A stretch of 64,000 nucleotides of DNA from Cristatella mucedo (GCA_009760855.2 WPIO01000054.1:946001-1010000), one strand, 5' to 3'. Positions 44,901 through 59,756 are shown, numbered from the stretch's first letter. Made by a program: numbers and translations. The notes: a model not told the origin generated them from the sequence alone.

Positions 44901-47635
44901 TCATATTTCCTTCCTGTCTTTCAGGCATTTCTCATCGCAGATTGTAGTTTACCCGAGCTACATCCGGACTGCTCATTTTTTTGCTATGCTAGGAGCTTTT
45001 TTGCAGTCAAGATTTCGATAAATTTAATTGCTCTGTCGTGAAGCCGCTGACGTCACGAGCAAAGGCGTAGCGTCATTGCAACGTGAACGTACAGCGCAGC
45101 CATGTGCAACGTGAAAAAGTGTGGAAAAGTGGAAAAAGAAGAAAAGTGTGACAAGGGCTTGGATGGAGTGATTGGCTGGGGTTTGTTCTATAGCGCGCTC
45201 TAAGCCCGGCATTCGGCATTCGGCCGCCACTCGTGCAGTCGCCAAAAGACCCCATTGGCGAAAGAAATCTCTACTAATTGAAGCGAGTCCTCCTTCCCTC
45301 CGTCACGCCGCAAGATGGAGCCCTTGCATCACGCGGTCTTCGCGTAACGCTCGGCGAAGCGAGTCTGCAGACCCACCCGACGACAAGAAAGCCTAGTTTA
45401 CCAGGAGGCAATTTTAACTAATGAAAGCGAGAAAGTCTGTCCTTCCATCCGTCAAGCGGCAAGATGGCGAAGCGTTGTCTTTCGTGACCGAACTGCTGTG
45501 ACTCAGCGGTGCGAGTCCGCGGGCTGCAGTGAGCTGCTCGCAGTGATTATGATTAGAACGTGAAAAGTGTGGCTCAGTGTCAATTGAGCGAAGTGGAGGC
45601 TGAAAAGCATGTGCCCAGCTGTCGGCGGCGGCGGCGGGCGGTGCAGGGTAGGCGCAGGCATCGCGCTCGTCGCCAGGCGGCGTCGGCGGCGACGGCCTTT
45701 CTCTCTTCGTGTCCGTCTTTCTATCTATCTCTGTCTGTCTCTCTTGCGCTGCTGACTTTAGCTATGCTACATTGGCCGATGCTACATTAGCCGGCGGTGC
45801 CCTGTCCTGCCGGGGTCGGACGTGCTACCCGGGCTTCCTGTTCAGGAATAGGGACCGAACGGCTTCCGAGCCAGTAGCGCGTCGCGTTATGGTCGCTGGC
45901 AGGCATCTAAAGAGCCTGCAATACTATAATAATAATAATCATAGTAATGATAACACAATTGATAAAGCGCCCTCAGATAACTCAATCCCTTTCCAGGTGC
46001 TTTAAATTTTCAATTTTCAATTTTGTCCACGGGCTGCAGTGAGCTGCTCGTAGTGATTATGATTAGAACGTGAAAAAAGTGTGGCTCAGTGTCAAATGAG
46101 TGAAGTGGAGGCTGAAAAGTATGTGGTCAGCTGTCGGCGGCGGCGGCGGGCGGTGCAGGGTGAGCGCACTCGTCGCCAGGCGGCGGCGGCCTTCCTCTCT
46201 TCGTTTCTGTCTTTCTATATATTATTTTTCTATATATTATCATTATTATTATTATTAGTATATATTATTATATATTGTATTATTCTATGTATTCTCTCTC
46301 TCTCTCTATATATATACCATATATTATTCTATATATATATTATGTATATTTTCTCTGTCTGTCTCTCTTTCGCTGCACGCTTGATGCTGACGCGCAGCGT
46401 CTCCTCCGGCCGTAGACGCTGCTGATGGAGGCGGCGCACTGCTTCGGTCTATCGCTGCTGCTGTTCCGCGTCCTGCCGACGCTCGACGTCGTCCGCGGGC
46501 TGCTCGTCATGTCGGCGGTCGGCGTCACGCCGTCGGCTCTGAGCGTCCTGTTCGGCTCGAGGCTCATGGAGAACCCGTGCAAGCGACGCGCCTTCCTCGT
46601 CCTGGACGTCGTGGCCTTCGTCGCGCAGCTGTCCAGCGTGTTTACGTTCATCTTCCTGGCGTACGCAAACGACGAGAAGCTTGGTGAGCGGACTGAGAAT
46701 TTGTCAGTCAGTCAGTCAGTGGGGGGGGGGGCGGGCGCAAGATGTCGCCGCAGCCGCGTCGCCCGTTCGCTCTGCTAGCGATCGAGCGAGAGACGAGCGG
46801 GCGACGCGGCGGCGGCGTTCCCGCTTTTCCGGCTTTTCCTCGCGACGGTCGCGCGACCGCTGTTCAAGCGAGAACGCCTCTTTCCGGCCGATGCTAAGCG
46901 TTGCTGCTTGAGCGCACCGGTCAAGCGAGAGGAAGGGACTCTGGCTCTGTGGCGCATGATGCAGAGGCGATAGGCAGAGCGACGATGTTTATCACTCGGT
47001 CAGAAGGTCGTCATACGAAAGGTCATGACATGGCGGGTTCGCACGGAGGTCATGCTTGTCCCGCTTCCTCCGCACTTCTTGTTTATCTTCATCGGCGAAC
47101 GTTGCCGAACGTGAAAATTGACACTGTCTCCATCGGGGGCTTCGGCGAGCTTACGTAGACAAAATCTCACGTAGATACAAAATGTACGGCCAGAGTTGTG
47201 TTTGAGAAATGGTCGTTTCACTTTTCCACGAAACGTAGCTGCAACGAACGATGATTGCTTTATTACTCGTATAAAGTAGTCTATTTTTTTTACAATAATT
47301 AAAAAATCCGGTTTTCTCAGGCCATATGATTAACTCCGACAAAGTTGAATAATAACCACGAGACCTATTTTTTAATAAATTCCAAGGGGTATGTGCAACA
47401 GCTGTTGGTTTTTTAGCTTACAGTACAGTGCAGTTTCACGTCAAAGAGGCTTGGACCTGCGAGTGAACTGTGACTAAAACAATGAGGGTCATGTGGTTTA
47501 CATAAGGTTGCCGCTGGCTGTAGGTGGGCCTTCCCCTTCTATTGGGACTCGTCGTTGACAGGCTGGGTACAGATCCTGGCTTCCATTTAGTAAGAAATGG
47601 CCTATACTGTCGGATCGCGAGCTGATGCTGATACT

Positions 47636-47686
<51 letters not shown>

Positions 47687-47817
47687 TATATATGCAAGAT
47701 GGCTCACTTCCATCAAGCGGCAAGATGGCACTGCTTTGCCTTCAGTGACATAACTACTATGACTCACCGAAGCGAAGCCACAGGCAGTGAGCTGTACGTG
47801 TAATACACACACACACA

Positions 47818-47867
<50 letters not shown>

Positions 47868-47918
47868 TCTATCTATCTATCTATCTATCTGTATATATAT
47901 ATACCTGCCTGCTATATG

Positions 47919-48017
<99 letters not shown>

Positions 48018-50672
48018 TTATTTATTTATAGCAGGATCGCGAACATCCTCGTGCTAGTTCTCCCGTTTTTAATAATCCGATAGGTCGATATCGTTAAATG
48101 AAATTAATATGTTTCTACATTTTTCTGTAATGGAGCCACTCGCCTCGCAGATTACGTTATTTTGTGCACTGCTTTTCCCAGAGTGCCCGATGGCGTCGCT
48201 GTTCGTGGCAAAGTGGATGGCTCGGGTGGGTGGGTGGGTGGGTGGGTGGGGGGTCGCGGACAACAAGCTGCCGCTGCCGCCGACTGCTTTGCCGAAGCGA
48301 ACGTGCAGCCGACGCCGTGCGCGCGTCGCTTCGTTGTCGCTGCAGATGGCATAGTGCGGAGCTACGAGAGAGCGACGTGGGAGCTGCCCATATCGGTGCT
48401 GTGCACGTCTCTGCACTGGCGCGGGAACTTCTGCAACGACGACATGCGCATCGGTCGCTTCCGTTTGCCGTTCATGCCCAGAGCCGCCGAGTCGCTGGTG
48501 CACGCCAAGCAAGTGAAGCTGACGTTTCTCATGCAGGCCGCCAAGATTGGGCTCATGTTTGGCTTCGCCTTCGCCCTCCTCGGCAACGACTTGCGACCGG
48601 CCGCCGAAGCGTTCGCTTCGGTCGCCAAGCTTCAAGGCTCGCCGAGCGCCGCCGCCGCAGCTGCCGCTAGCGACAGCCGCGGCGGCGGCGGCTCGAGCGG
48701 AGCCCCGGGCCTCGTCTCGTCGGCTACGCTGACCACTTTGACCTCATCGCTGACCTCCGCTTCCGCCTCGAGCCCGACGAGCCCGGCGAGCGTCGTGCCC
48801 CCTCTGCCCGTTTTGCCCACAACAGCGGCAGCCGATGCACCCGTCGTGGGAAAGAGGTTCGTCCGCGACGTCGCAGGGAATTCCAGCGACTCGCCATTCA
48901 CAGCGCCGCCCGGCGCGGTGGCGGCAACCGCCGGAAGTCTGGGCAACAATTCGATGGTCGGAAGTCCGGGCAGCGGTTCGACGAGTGAGTTCCAACCGCG
49001 GTGCTGTCTCGAGATCCATCGGTGGGCCGTATGCTGCAGGCGAGTGCACTGCAGTCGTGAGAGATTTCTCCACTGATGACCGTAGTTAATCCACGGGTTA
49101 TTGACGTTAAAACTATTTCAGAACGTCAGTCTAATGCGACTCAAGCAATTAGCTGAAAGCGAATGAAAAGAGTTCGTTCATCATTGAGCCTGGCACAAAA
49201 AGCTGTTATCAGATGTATCTACCTTGCTCTCATATATATATATATATATATGTAATTATGTAAATTATTTTATTATTATTATTTGTTATTATTTTTATTA
49301 TTATAAATTATGTAAATCATTATGTAATCAAAATGATTTACATAATTTATAATAATAAAAATAATAATAAATAATAATAATAAAATAATTTACATAATTA
49401 TATATATATAACTCATTTGTATGGCACCATAAGAGAGCTTAATTTCTATCCGGGCGCTTCGCATATGCCAGGGGGCTCGAGCCAACGACCTCAGTCATCG
49501 AATACATTCACCTTGACCTCGATCGCTAAAGGCAAGAAACTTAGCCCCTTAGCCTCCCCTGGGCTAAACCGGTGCAGCACAGACTCGTTTATCGTCATAA
49601 CATAATATTTCAAATTTGAGAATTTCATAGATCTGTCACAGGATCCAGATCAATATCAAGAGACACTCCCCGATGGAATTTGCAATATACGAACGCGATT
49701 GGGAATGGCGCACGCGTATGCTATTTGAAGAGCCTGTCCGCTTAGTTGGCTGTGCTTAATACATGCAGTTCATCGTATAAAGTAGCAGCTGCTCGAAGAT
49801 TCTTGTCTATCTGCATAATGCGCTGAGGCTGAGCCGAATAATTTTCAGTGCACTTTATAAGCTGACCGCTCGAAACTTTGGAAATCCACTGAGCCGAAAT
49901 CACTTGTTTCAGATAACGCCATGTTGGCTTGGGAGGTGCAATGGAGCCCTTTCATTGTGCTCATCATCAGCCCCTTGCTCGTCTTCTACCTATCCATCGT
50001 GGCCGCCCAACTGCACATGCAACTGGTACGTGACGATCAACTCGCTCCCACGTGACTGTCAGCGTGGAGACGGCGCTCCAATTACTGCTACGTCTGCTGC
50101 TACGTCTGCTCCAGCACCTCCTCTCATCGAGGCGTCTCACGACGTCTCGCCTGCGCCTGCGCTCTGCAACCAGGAAAAAACTGAGCAGTCTCTCCCCCCC
50201 CCGCTTCTCAGCTTTGCCTGCCGCGCACAGGTGCTCGCTGCGGTAAAAAGAGCTGCAGGGCTACACTCGCGTGCCTTCGAATCGCAGTCTCGAGTGGTTC
50301 GCACGTGCGACGTTTTTACACCAGTGAAATAATAAGCAAGCCCGCCCCCCGACTCGCATCGACGCCTACTCAGCCTCGCTCGAATAATAATAATAATAAT
50401 AATGCACTTGGTAAAGCGCCGTCAGAGAAATCAATCTCTTTCTAGGTGCTTTAAATTTGCTGCTAAGGAATACTACACTATCGGCACTTTTTCTCACCCG
50501 GAGACCTTCTACATATCTCGTGTAAGCCTTTTAAGATCTTAGCATTTTTATAGATAGACTATAATAAACCTTAGTTTCACAGTTTTTTCAGTAGCAATCC
50601 GGATCGTGTGAATACGACAGAATATTTCTTTGAAGCTCCCTAGAGACTTTGAAGTTAGTAGTAGCAGCCATG

Positions 50673-50707
<35 letters not shown>

Positions 50708-53700
50708 GTAGCAGCCATTTGCAGCCATGTAGCATGCCTCTGAAATTTATAACTTGACAATTTTTGTAAGCATACTTTTGTGCATGATAGCACTGCTTAT
50801 CCTTGCGTTAGTGTATCATTGACAAATGTCTCGTGAATTTACGAGTATTATACGAGTCAATGAAACGCATAACTTTGGTCAAGTTCAAACAATAACGTAG
50901 GAAAATCTATTCGTACTTGGTCAAATTAAGCTAGCAAACCATGGCATAGTAGCACTGATTAAGGAAGTGTGCATACAATCTTACGAACACAACGAATGTT
51001 AACGATCAAAGAAACAGGACAACTTGACAATAGACAGTGGAGTAACAGTGTAGCCATGTTCTGTGCAATATCGCCAAAAGAAAGGCCGATCGATGAAGCA
51101 AATAGGACCAGCAATGAGTACATTATGACGTACCCTGACTGGCCCTGACCCTGACTGGCCCTAAGAATGACTAACCGGCCGATGCAGACTTTTGCTGAAG
51201 ATCGTGACTTCAATCCTGATTTGAGACAGACCAATTAAATCTTGTTTCCCTGACTTAGTTTTGTAAAAGTATTTAGACGCTATGAAGAGTGCATTTCCGT
51301 GAATGTAAATAAGGATACAAGCGAGTGTTTGGTTTTGTGGAGTGTGCATAGTTCTCTAACTAGTAATTCACTTACTGGAATATGATTTCAAGCTTGTTTG
51401 TTGCTGAACAATTCGTCAAAATAAAGGCACCACCAACATGCGTCGTCCTTAATTGTCCTCAAAAACGAAAAGTATCGCGCCCAGACAATAATAATAATAA
51501 TAATTGTAAATAAAGGCATTTTTATAGCTTCCACGGGGAATTTATTCTCTTTCTAAGCACTTTACGTGCGAGGAAAGGGAAATGATCGCGACGGAAGTGA
51601 AGTTTTGCCACAACAGCTTGCGTTGGCTATTAGGGACCTGCAGTCAGGCTCAGCATCTGTTAGCAATTTCTTTCCTTTCAATTAATCCTGTTTACGTCAA
51701 GCCATTCTTTTTTTAAACAAGGTTTCGAAATCATTAACTAAGTAATTATCATGCTTTTTGTGAATACGGGTAGCGTTCAACATATCACCATATTCATCGC
51801 GCACATGGTCCAATGATGCTACGCACTTTTTACGTTGCAGTTCCCTTTCAGCCTTTCTATGACACTGGCGACTCCAGTGGCTGTCATCATAGCTGCCTTC
51901 CTGTCCAGCAGTAGCGATTTTAACGGGACTTTAGGAGTTGTTGGATTGCAGCCTACATCGATTAATGGTGACATATTTGTTCTCCACGTTTGCCTTGGAA
52001 CCATGTGGTGGTTGTCGCAGTTTTGGATTGCTCGACACATTTGGACTCCGAAAAACCTCCGACTGGAGAGAGTTGACGGGTGAGAGTGGCTGCGACTGCA
52101 ACTGCGACTGAAGTAGCGCGCTCGTACTGGGCAGGCGCCGGAACTCACAAGCTACTCGCGGGCGCTACTGTTTTGACAGATACCAAAATGTACTGCGTGT
52201 ATCGATCGAAATCGTAGGCTTTTCGTCTTCGACCTATACCTGTATATATATATATATATCTGTCCTATATATACCTTCTATATACCTGTCCTATATATAC
52301 CTGTATGTACCTGTACATACCTGTCCTATATATACCTGTAAATACCTGCTATATATACATGTCCTGGACAGCCACGGCAGCGCGCTGCCACATTCAAGTG
52401 TCTCTGCTTGTCAACTTAACACAGCTGGCGGAGCTTGCTTGCTAGGAAGTACAGAGCGACGTCCTTAGTGTAGAGGGAAACATGTTGTCTTAGGCGGCTA
52501 TCGAGAGAAAGGTTCTGTGCGAAATTCGGTGAGATCGTCGATGATAAACATGCATGATTTCACACTAGTGTCTTTAAGTTAAATTTAAATAGGTCACAGA
52601 CGTTTTTAGTTTTATAATAAAGTGAAAGTACAAGTTAGCCTTAGCTATGAAATCCAATCGTGTGGCCAAATATCCATTTGTAGCCAGTCCATCCTGCCAA
52701 GACTGCTAATTTTGAATCTGAAACCTGCAGAAGTAATCATAAGAATGGACGATAGTTATGAAAAAGAGCACATTACAAAAGTAATGTTCGAAAATTTAGC
52801 AAATAATCAGATCAGTGCATAGTAAAGTGCATGATCAGCCAAATCGTTCATTACGGCGTCACGTCATCTCAAGAGAAAATTGTATGTTTTTGGCTCCCCT
52901 TTGTGAAATCGGACTGAATGACCGCTGTAGATCCCTATTATTCATTCATTCTTTCTATTTTGAATAATTTCGAATCACTACAAGTGCTTGAGTACGAACT
53001 TTTTAAGCACATGAATACAAGCTTAATTTGCAAAAATTAATTGGCAAAAGAATAGGCCAGCCTATTTCGACGAGTCAGCCTTTTCAGTCGGGACGCGGTC
53101 GCTCATATATATATATCTGGACTTGTTTGGCTACTTTTTAGCCGACAGAAAACATTTTTTTCATGTTAGAAGTTTCTGTCGTATTTTTTGCCCACTCTTT
53201 ACTGCGACCGCGCGTGCACTATTCTTACACGCTCGGGACGCTATTTCCGCACACGTGCCCCTTTTTAATATTGTACTATCAACATACATGGCGGATGCCG
53301 TCTCCACCTGACACCTTGTACTCGTGCTACCTGGAGGCATGGCGCACGCCATCCGTACGAAACGGTTCGTACTCCATACCCCCGTTCGTACTACATTTCT
53401 ACATTACTACTATTCTGCATCAGTGGCATGCAATCTGAATAATAATAATGATAATTATAGTACTAATGCATTTGATATAGCGCCCTCAGAGAACTCGATC
53501 TCTTTCTAGGCACTTTTTTACATTTCCTGCGAAGGAAAACACGATAGAACGATGAGTGGTATAATGCTTGATAATCAACATGAACAACATAGTTAGGGGT
53601 GACATGCACAGGGTCAGCATGCAAGAGTGGTTAGTGGCAGCATGCACAGTGTCAGCACGCATAAGCACATGAAGGACGAATCGCAGGGACCCAGGCTCGC

Positions 53701-54497
53701 AGGCACCATTGCCCTGCGTGTAAGCATGTACCGTCTACGGCACGTGTGCCACCTAAGCTCAGGCTCCGCTGCCACTCCCAGCGCTTGAGGCTTATGCACG
53801 TGCCTGCCGTCGCGCCTGCCGTCGCCGGATGCCGCTTTTTTATTCATCTCCGCCTTGCCGTGCGCCGAATCGACGCGCCTCCTCCTGCTCACCGCGCAGG
53901 CTCTTCGCATCGCCCGGATATTGCGCGGTCCTGCCGGAGCAGTGCCTCATCTACAATCGCCGCAAGGACGAGGACCGCTGGCGAGAGAGGCTCAAGGTCG
54001 TGGAGGCCGAGGAGGGCGGCGGAGAGGGCGTGTCGATGAGCAGCGCGGACCTGCTCAAGGAGAACATCGTGCCGATGATCTACATCTGCGCGACCATGTG
54101 GCACGAGAACGAGAACGAAATGCTGCAGATGCTCAAGTCCATCGTGCGCCTCGACGAGGACCAGGCCACGCGAAAGCACGCGTTCACGCTGCTCAGGCAC
54201 ACGAATCCGGACATCGTGTTCACCGACCCGGACTACTACATGTTTGAAGGTGCGTCCTGAATTCGGCTTGCCCCGTGCCTCGCTAGGTCAGCGTCTTACT
54301 GGCGGCGGTGCGAAGATGGCCGCTAGCGCCCGAGCTCGGCAGCACTCCAGCTCGTGCCTGAATGCCCGGCTTGCCGCTTTCCATATTTTTGGTTTTGCAA
54401 TTAGCTCCTCTCTCTCTCTCTCTCTCTCCTTCTCTCTCTCTCCTTCTCTCTGTCTCTCTCTCTCTCTCCTTCTCTCTGTCTCTGTCTCTGTCTCTCC

Positions 54498-54554
<57 letters not shown>

Positions 54555-55048
54555 ATTGAGCTTTGTTCTGTGTTAACATAACGCAGCTCACATATTCTTC
54601 GACGACGCCATGGAGCTTAACGACGACGACGAATGGACCATCAATTCTTTCGTCAGACTTTTCGTCGTCACGGTCAACCGTGCGGCCAGCGCCGTGTTCA
54701 ATCGGCCGGTCGAGCTGCAGCCTCCCGTAAAGTGTCCGACTCCGTATGGCGGTCGCCTGATCTGGTCGCTTCCCGGCGAGAACAAGCTTATCATGCACCT
54801 CAAGGATAAGAACAAAATTCGCCACCGGAAGAGGTGGTCTCAGGTGATGAGACGCCGCACTGGAATGCTTTCACCTTTCGGCTACATCTACATTTTTGGC
54901 TATCTTTGGCTTTACGTGCGCGCGCACACGCCCACACGCCCCCCACACACACACGCGCACACACAAACAGACACACATACATACACACACATGCACACAC
55001 ACAAACAGAAACACACACATACACACACACAAACACACACACATATTA

Positions 55049-55088
<40 letters not shown>

Positions 55089-55155
55089 TAATACATATAT
55101 TGGATATACGTGAGTTATCAAAATATTGAACTGCATATATATATCTATCTATATC

Positions 55156-55217
<62 letters not shown>

Positions 55218-58200
55218 TCAATATTTTGATAACTCACGTATATCAGATACATATAAATATATATATCTATTTATATGGCAGTAATTTAGTACACCGCCGT
55301 TGCAGTATCGACCCGTGCTGGCTGTGCTTTAGGGGCGATCCATGTGCTTTAATCAAGTGCCCTGCACCTTGGACCTAGGACGGGCGCATTGTAGTTGCTT
55401 TACCGCTGAACGACTTTGGGGCCTCCAGATGCGGTTTATGGCTGTGCAGTGACCGAGACTCGCAATACTTCCAGCAGTACGAAAGCGTTCAGAAGAAGGT
55501 GTGCATAAGCAATAGCATCTTTGATTGCCACTCCTTTCTACTAACCTCCTTTTATTAATGCTGTTTGGGCATTCTACACTTCGATACTCGATAGTCGATA
55601 CTGATGCAGCCGTCCTTACATTACAGTCGGCATCACCATCTACTTTAAAAATAAGAATAAGACTCGACTATAGACTGACAAGCTTATTTCTCACAAATAA
55701 AGTCGCAGGACTGATTAAGGCGTGGGTCTCTCCGATGGGTCTCTCCTTAAGTCGCACGAGGTAACCGTCATAAGCCCTTGGCCCCGGCTCATGCTACCTG
55801 TTAGGGAGACTGGAATGCCCTAGCGAAATTCAGAAACTACTAGAGCCATTTCGCGGTGCATGGCTACAGGGTCAAGCTGCAGGGTCAAGGTGCATGGCTA
55901 CATGGTCAAGGTGCATGCTTGCAGGGTCGAGTCGATATGAGAGGTTGAACCTTGAGTCTGGCATAAATCTAGGAGTTTTTCCGCCGTGTTCTCTACTGCA
56001 AATGCTTTCGTTCGAAGCGGTTATTCTCAGCTACGTCCGCCCATACCTCTGGCAACATCTTGACAGTTGAGTGCTGTGCTGACTTTGTCGACGTCACCTT
56101 CTAGCCCTTGAGGAGTTTCTCAACTTCAGCTGCGAGTCTCAAAATAACCCGCACTGATAACCAAATACACACCGGATGACTCAATTGTGTGGCGCCCGTA
56201 AGAAAAGATTTAATCTTCACCCAAGTGCTTCGCACATGCTTCAGGGATGGAGCCCGCTACCTCGGTCGCCAAAGGCGAGCACCTCAACCCCTGGGCAAAA
56301 CTAGGGCGAGCGCGTGCGCGCGGAAGCCTGGAGCGTCGTTGCCAGAGGGAGATTCGGCGTAGGACGTTTTAGCCGTTTGACCTCTGCGTGCGCGGCGCAT
56401 CGCGATTTGCCAAAACAAGAGAGAGAGAGAGAGAGAGAGAGAAAAGCGGCCTTTGACCTTTGACTTCGAGAGCGCATCTCTGTCTGCCGGAATTGGCCGC
56501 GACATGCTGCAGAACGAACGCTAGCGCTAGTCTTCTTCGAACCTGCGACAGGTGCGCACACGTATTCGTAGATTGCGCACCTTTATTCGTAGGTTATGCA
56601 CCTGTATTCGTAGATTATGTACATGTATTACTTGCTGGGCTACGAGCTGCTCGGGTCGGTCAACGCGGACACTCTGAAGCGACTGAAGAAAGCCGGCATA
56701 GCGGCTTCCAAGAAGAAGAGGCAGCAGCACTTCGCCAAGACGAAGCTCTTCGACCAGCTTCCGGAGAAGAGCGTCATCCAGGCCGAGCACACGTTCTGCC
56801 TCGCACTCGACGGCGACGTCGACTTCCGGCCGCAGGCGGTGCAGCTGCTCGTCGACCGGCTGAAGAGGAACAGCAAGGTCGGCGTCGTCTGCGGGCGCAT
56901 ACACCCGATCGGGTCGGGCCCGATGGTCTGGTACCAGAAGTTCGAGTACGCCATCAGCCACTGGCTGCAGAAGGCGGCCGAGCACGTGATGGGCTGCGTG
57001 CTGTGCGCGCCCGGCGCCTTCTCGATGTTCCGCGGCTCGGCGCTCATGGACGACAACGTGATGGGCACGTACCACCGCCTGGCGACAGAGGCCGGCCACT
57101 ACGTGCAGTACGACCAGGGCGAGGACCGGTGGCTCAGCACGCTCCTGCTGCAGCAGGGCTATCGCGTCGAGTACGTGGCCGCGTCCGACGCGCTCACGTA
57201 CGCGCCCGAGTCGTTCAACGAGTTCTTCAATCAGCGCCGACGCTGGGGCCCGTCGACCATGGCCAACACGCTCGACTTGCTGACGAGCTGGCGACGCACG
57301 ATCCAAATGAACGACAACATATCGGCGCCCTACATGATATACCAAGCGCTGATCTTCTTCTCGTCCCTGCTCGGTCCGGCCACCATCATTCTGATGATTG
57401 CCGGATCCTTCAACAACGTGAGCACGCGGGGGCGCGTGCCGGCCGTCACCTGTTTGGCGGCGGCAGAGGTGCTGCAGCAGATGTGCCTTGTCGTATGTGT
57501 CGCCAAGAAGCAAAACGGATATTGCTAGTGATGCTGATGCTGATTAGGTAGTCACTCAATAGCAGGGAAGAAAGAAAGTAGTAAGGTTTCGAATATATAA
57601 ATAGATCTAACAATAAAAATATGTAATAATCTAATATATATATATATATATATACATATATAAATAATATGTAATATATTCGCATATGTAAATGTATCTC
57701 TGCTGTGGTGGCAGCTGCCTCCCTCTATTGGGGGCGCAGTAACTAAATATCCTACCCAACGTACAAAGAACATTGTCGAGATTGCTGTCCTACAAACTCT
57801 AAAAATTATGACTAAATCCCAGCGCGTTTCGGTCAGCTTACTCAGCGACCACACTTTTCTTCCCACCTTGACCTTGCCTTACTTCTTGTGCTTTCCATTT
57901 TGAGCACATAGTTCCGTGCATTCTAATACCACTAGCCATCATTCGATCGTGCTTCCTTCGCAGCAATTGTAAAGAGCCAAGAAAGAGATTGAGTTCTTTA
58001 ATGGTGATATATATCAAACGTATTATTATTACTACCCGGAGTAGTTCTATGGGAGTCATAATATGAGCGATGAGAGGCTAGCACTCGCCTGGTGATGGGC
58101 CCTCAGACCTGGGGTCACACCAACCGGCTGTCTTCCTGCTCGCTTTTGCTCGCTTGTCCTTGACCTTGTCATAGACGCGACATTTGCTTGCTTTCGCCTA

Positions 58201-59699
58201 CTGCTCTTCTGAGCATTCCGAGTCGCTTGTCCTTGAACCTCTTGGATATTGGTTCTATTGCAGCGAGCCACAAAGCGCCTGGTTACAGCTCCGGTTCTTC
58301 CGGTTCTCTCAGGGCGCTGGACAAAAGAAATCATTTTTATACAGTGCTTCCTCCGCGCTTTTGACAAACTCACGCTACACTTTTTGCGCCAGATTACGTG
58401 AGACGTGCTGACGGGCCACAAGCTTGACGGCCCTCCACGAACTCGTTGCACTCGCTGTTCTATCGTGCAATCAGGCGCTTACAGTTGGTGGAAAACTCTG
58501 CAGCTAGCTAGTGTCGCAGTTGCCACACGTCTGATCACTTCTCGCCGAGCTGTACTGGCTCCCAGTCAAGCAACGCACCGACTTCAAGGTTCTGTCACTC
58601 ACTTTTATATCCTTTCATTTTTTAGCTCTAGCCTACATATAAGATCTTCTCCCAAACCAGGCTAAGCATCGCGCCGCCCCCTTTTGTGAATCTAGTCGTT
58701 TAGCTACATCTCCTACGAACCTCAAATCTTTAGGAGACCTTGTCTTTAGCCCATATGCTACCAAAGGCTGGAGCTCACTTCGACTTGCCTCACGACGTGG
58801 CCTGACCTGCTGACATTTACAAAAAGCTAATAACTCACCTATCGCAGCATGTTTTGGGTCCGTATGATTCGTCCTTTGTATGCTTATGCTTATGCTGCCA
58901 CTCTGCATGCTGCCACTAACCATATTCGCATGCTGACCTTGTGCATGTAACCTCTAACTACGCTATGCTTGTTATCGTTGAGCATGCTACCACTAACCAT
59001 TCGACCACGCCTCCTTAGAGCATATGTAAAGTACCTAGAAATATATTGAGTTTTCTGAGGGTGCTGCAAAAATGCACTATTATTATAAACATTATTAGCA
59101 GACGGTATAAAAAATGTAGGTTCTAGAAGCTCGTGGCCCGTGGCTATTTTTTCAGATGCACGGCTTTACGCTTTTGCAGGTTTTCGGACTCACGTTGGAG
59201 ATCTCAATCTTTCTCTCGGTCACACCGCCCGTGTTCTACGTCGGGGTCTGCTTTTTTACTAAGCCGAACACGCAGGTCAGCGTGGCTGCCGTCATGAGCG
59301 CAATCTACGCACTGCTCATGACGGCAGTGCTGGTGGCTACCGTCGCCCAGATCGCGCAGACGAGCGTCTTCTCACCCTCAGGCTTATTTCTCATACGTAA
59401 GTGTTGCCGCCGCCGCGCATCGAGCCGCATGACGGCTCGATGTAGCTTGCTCTTCTGGGGCCGCTCGCCTTAGGCTTGAGAAGCCAGCCAAGGACAAGCT
59501 CTCACATCGCACGGCAGTCTTTTGATAAGCTTGAAAACAACGTGATACCAGTATCTCGCACTCGATCGCCGTCTGCAATAAGTTTTTTGAACTACTAAGC
59601 GATCGTAAGAGCAAATTTCAATGCAAAAGTGCGATCTTTTCTTGATTGGCCAAATATTGCCATATATATATTTGTATGTTATCTACGTATAATCTATAA

Positions 59700-59756
<57 letters not shown>

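Noticed and set aside
56527-57513. 328-residue minus-strand frame opposite chitin synthase exon 10 (and the plus-frame shadow at 56460-57551)
   Set aside because: Shadows of a GC-rich conserved exon; the sense frame carries all catalytic motifs.
57418-57528. Continuation of chitin synthase exon 10 past 57417 to a stop at 57528
   Set aside because: A strong donor (AAC|GTGAGC) lies at 57417 and exon 11 supplies the expected next membrane region in the right phase.
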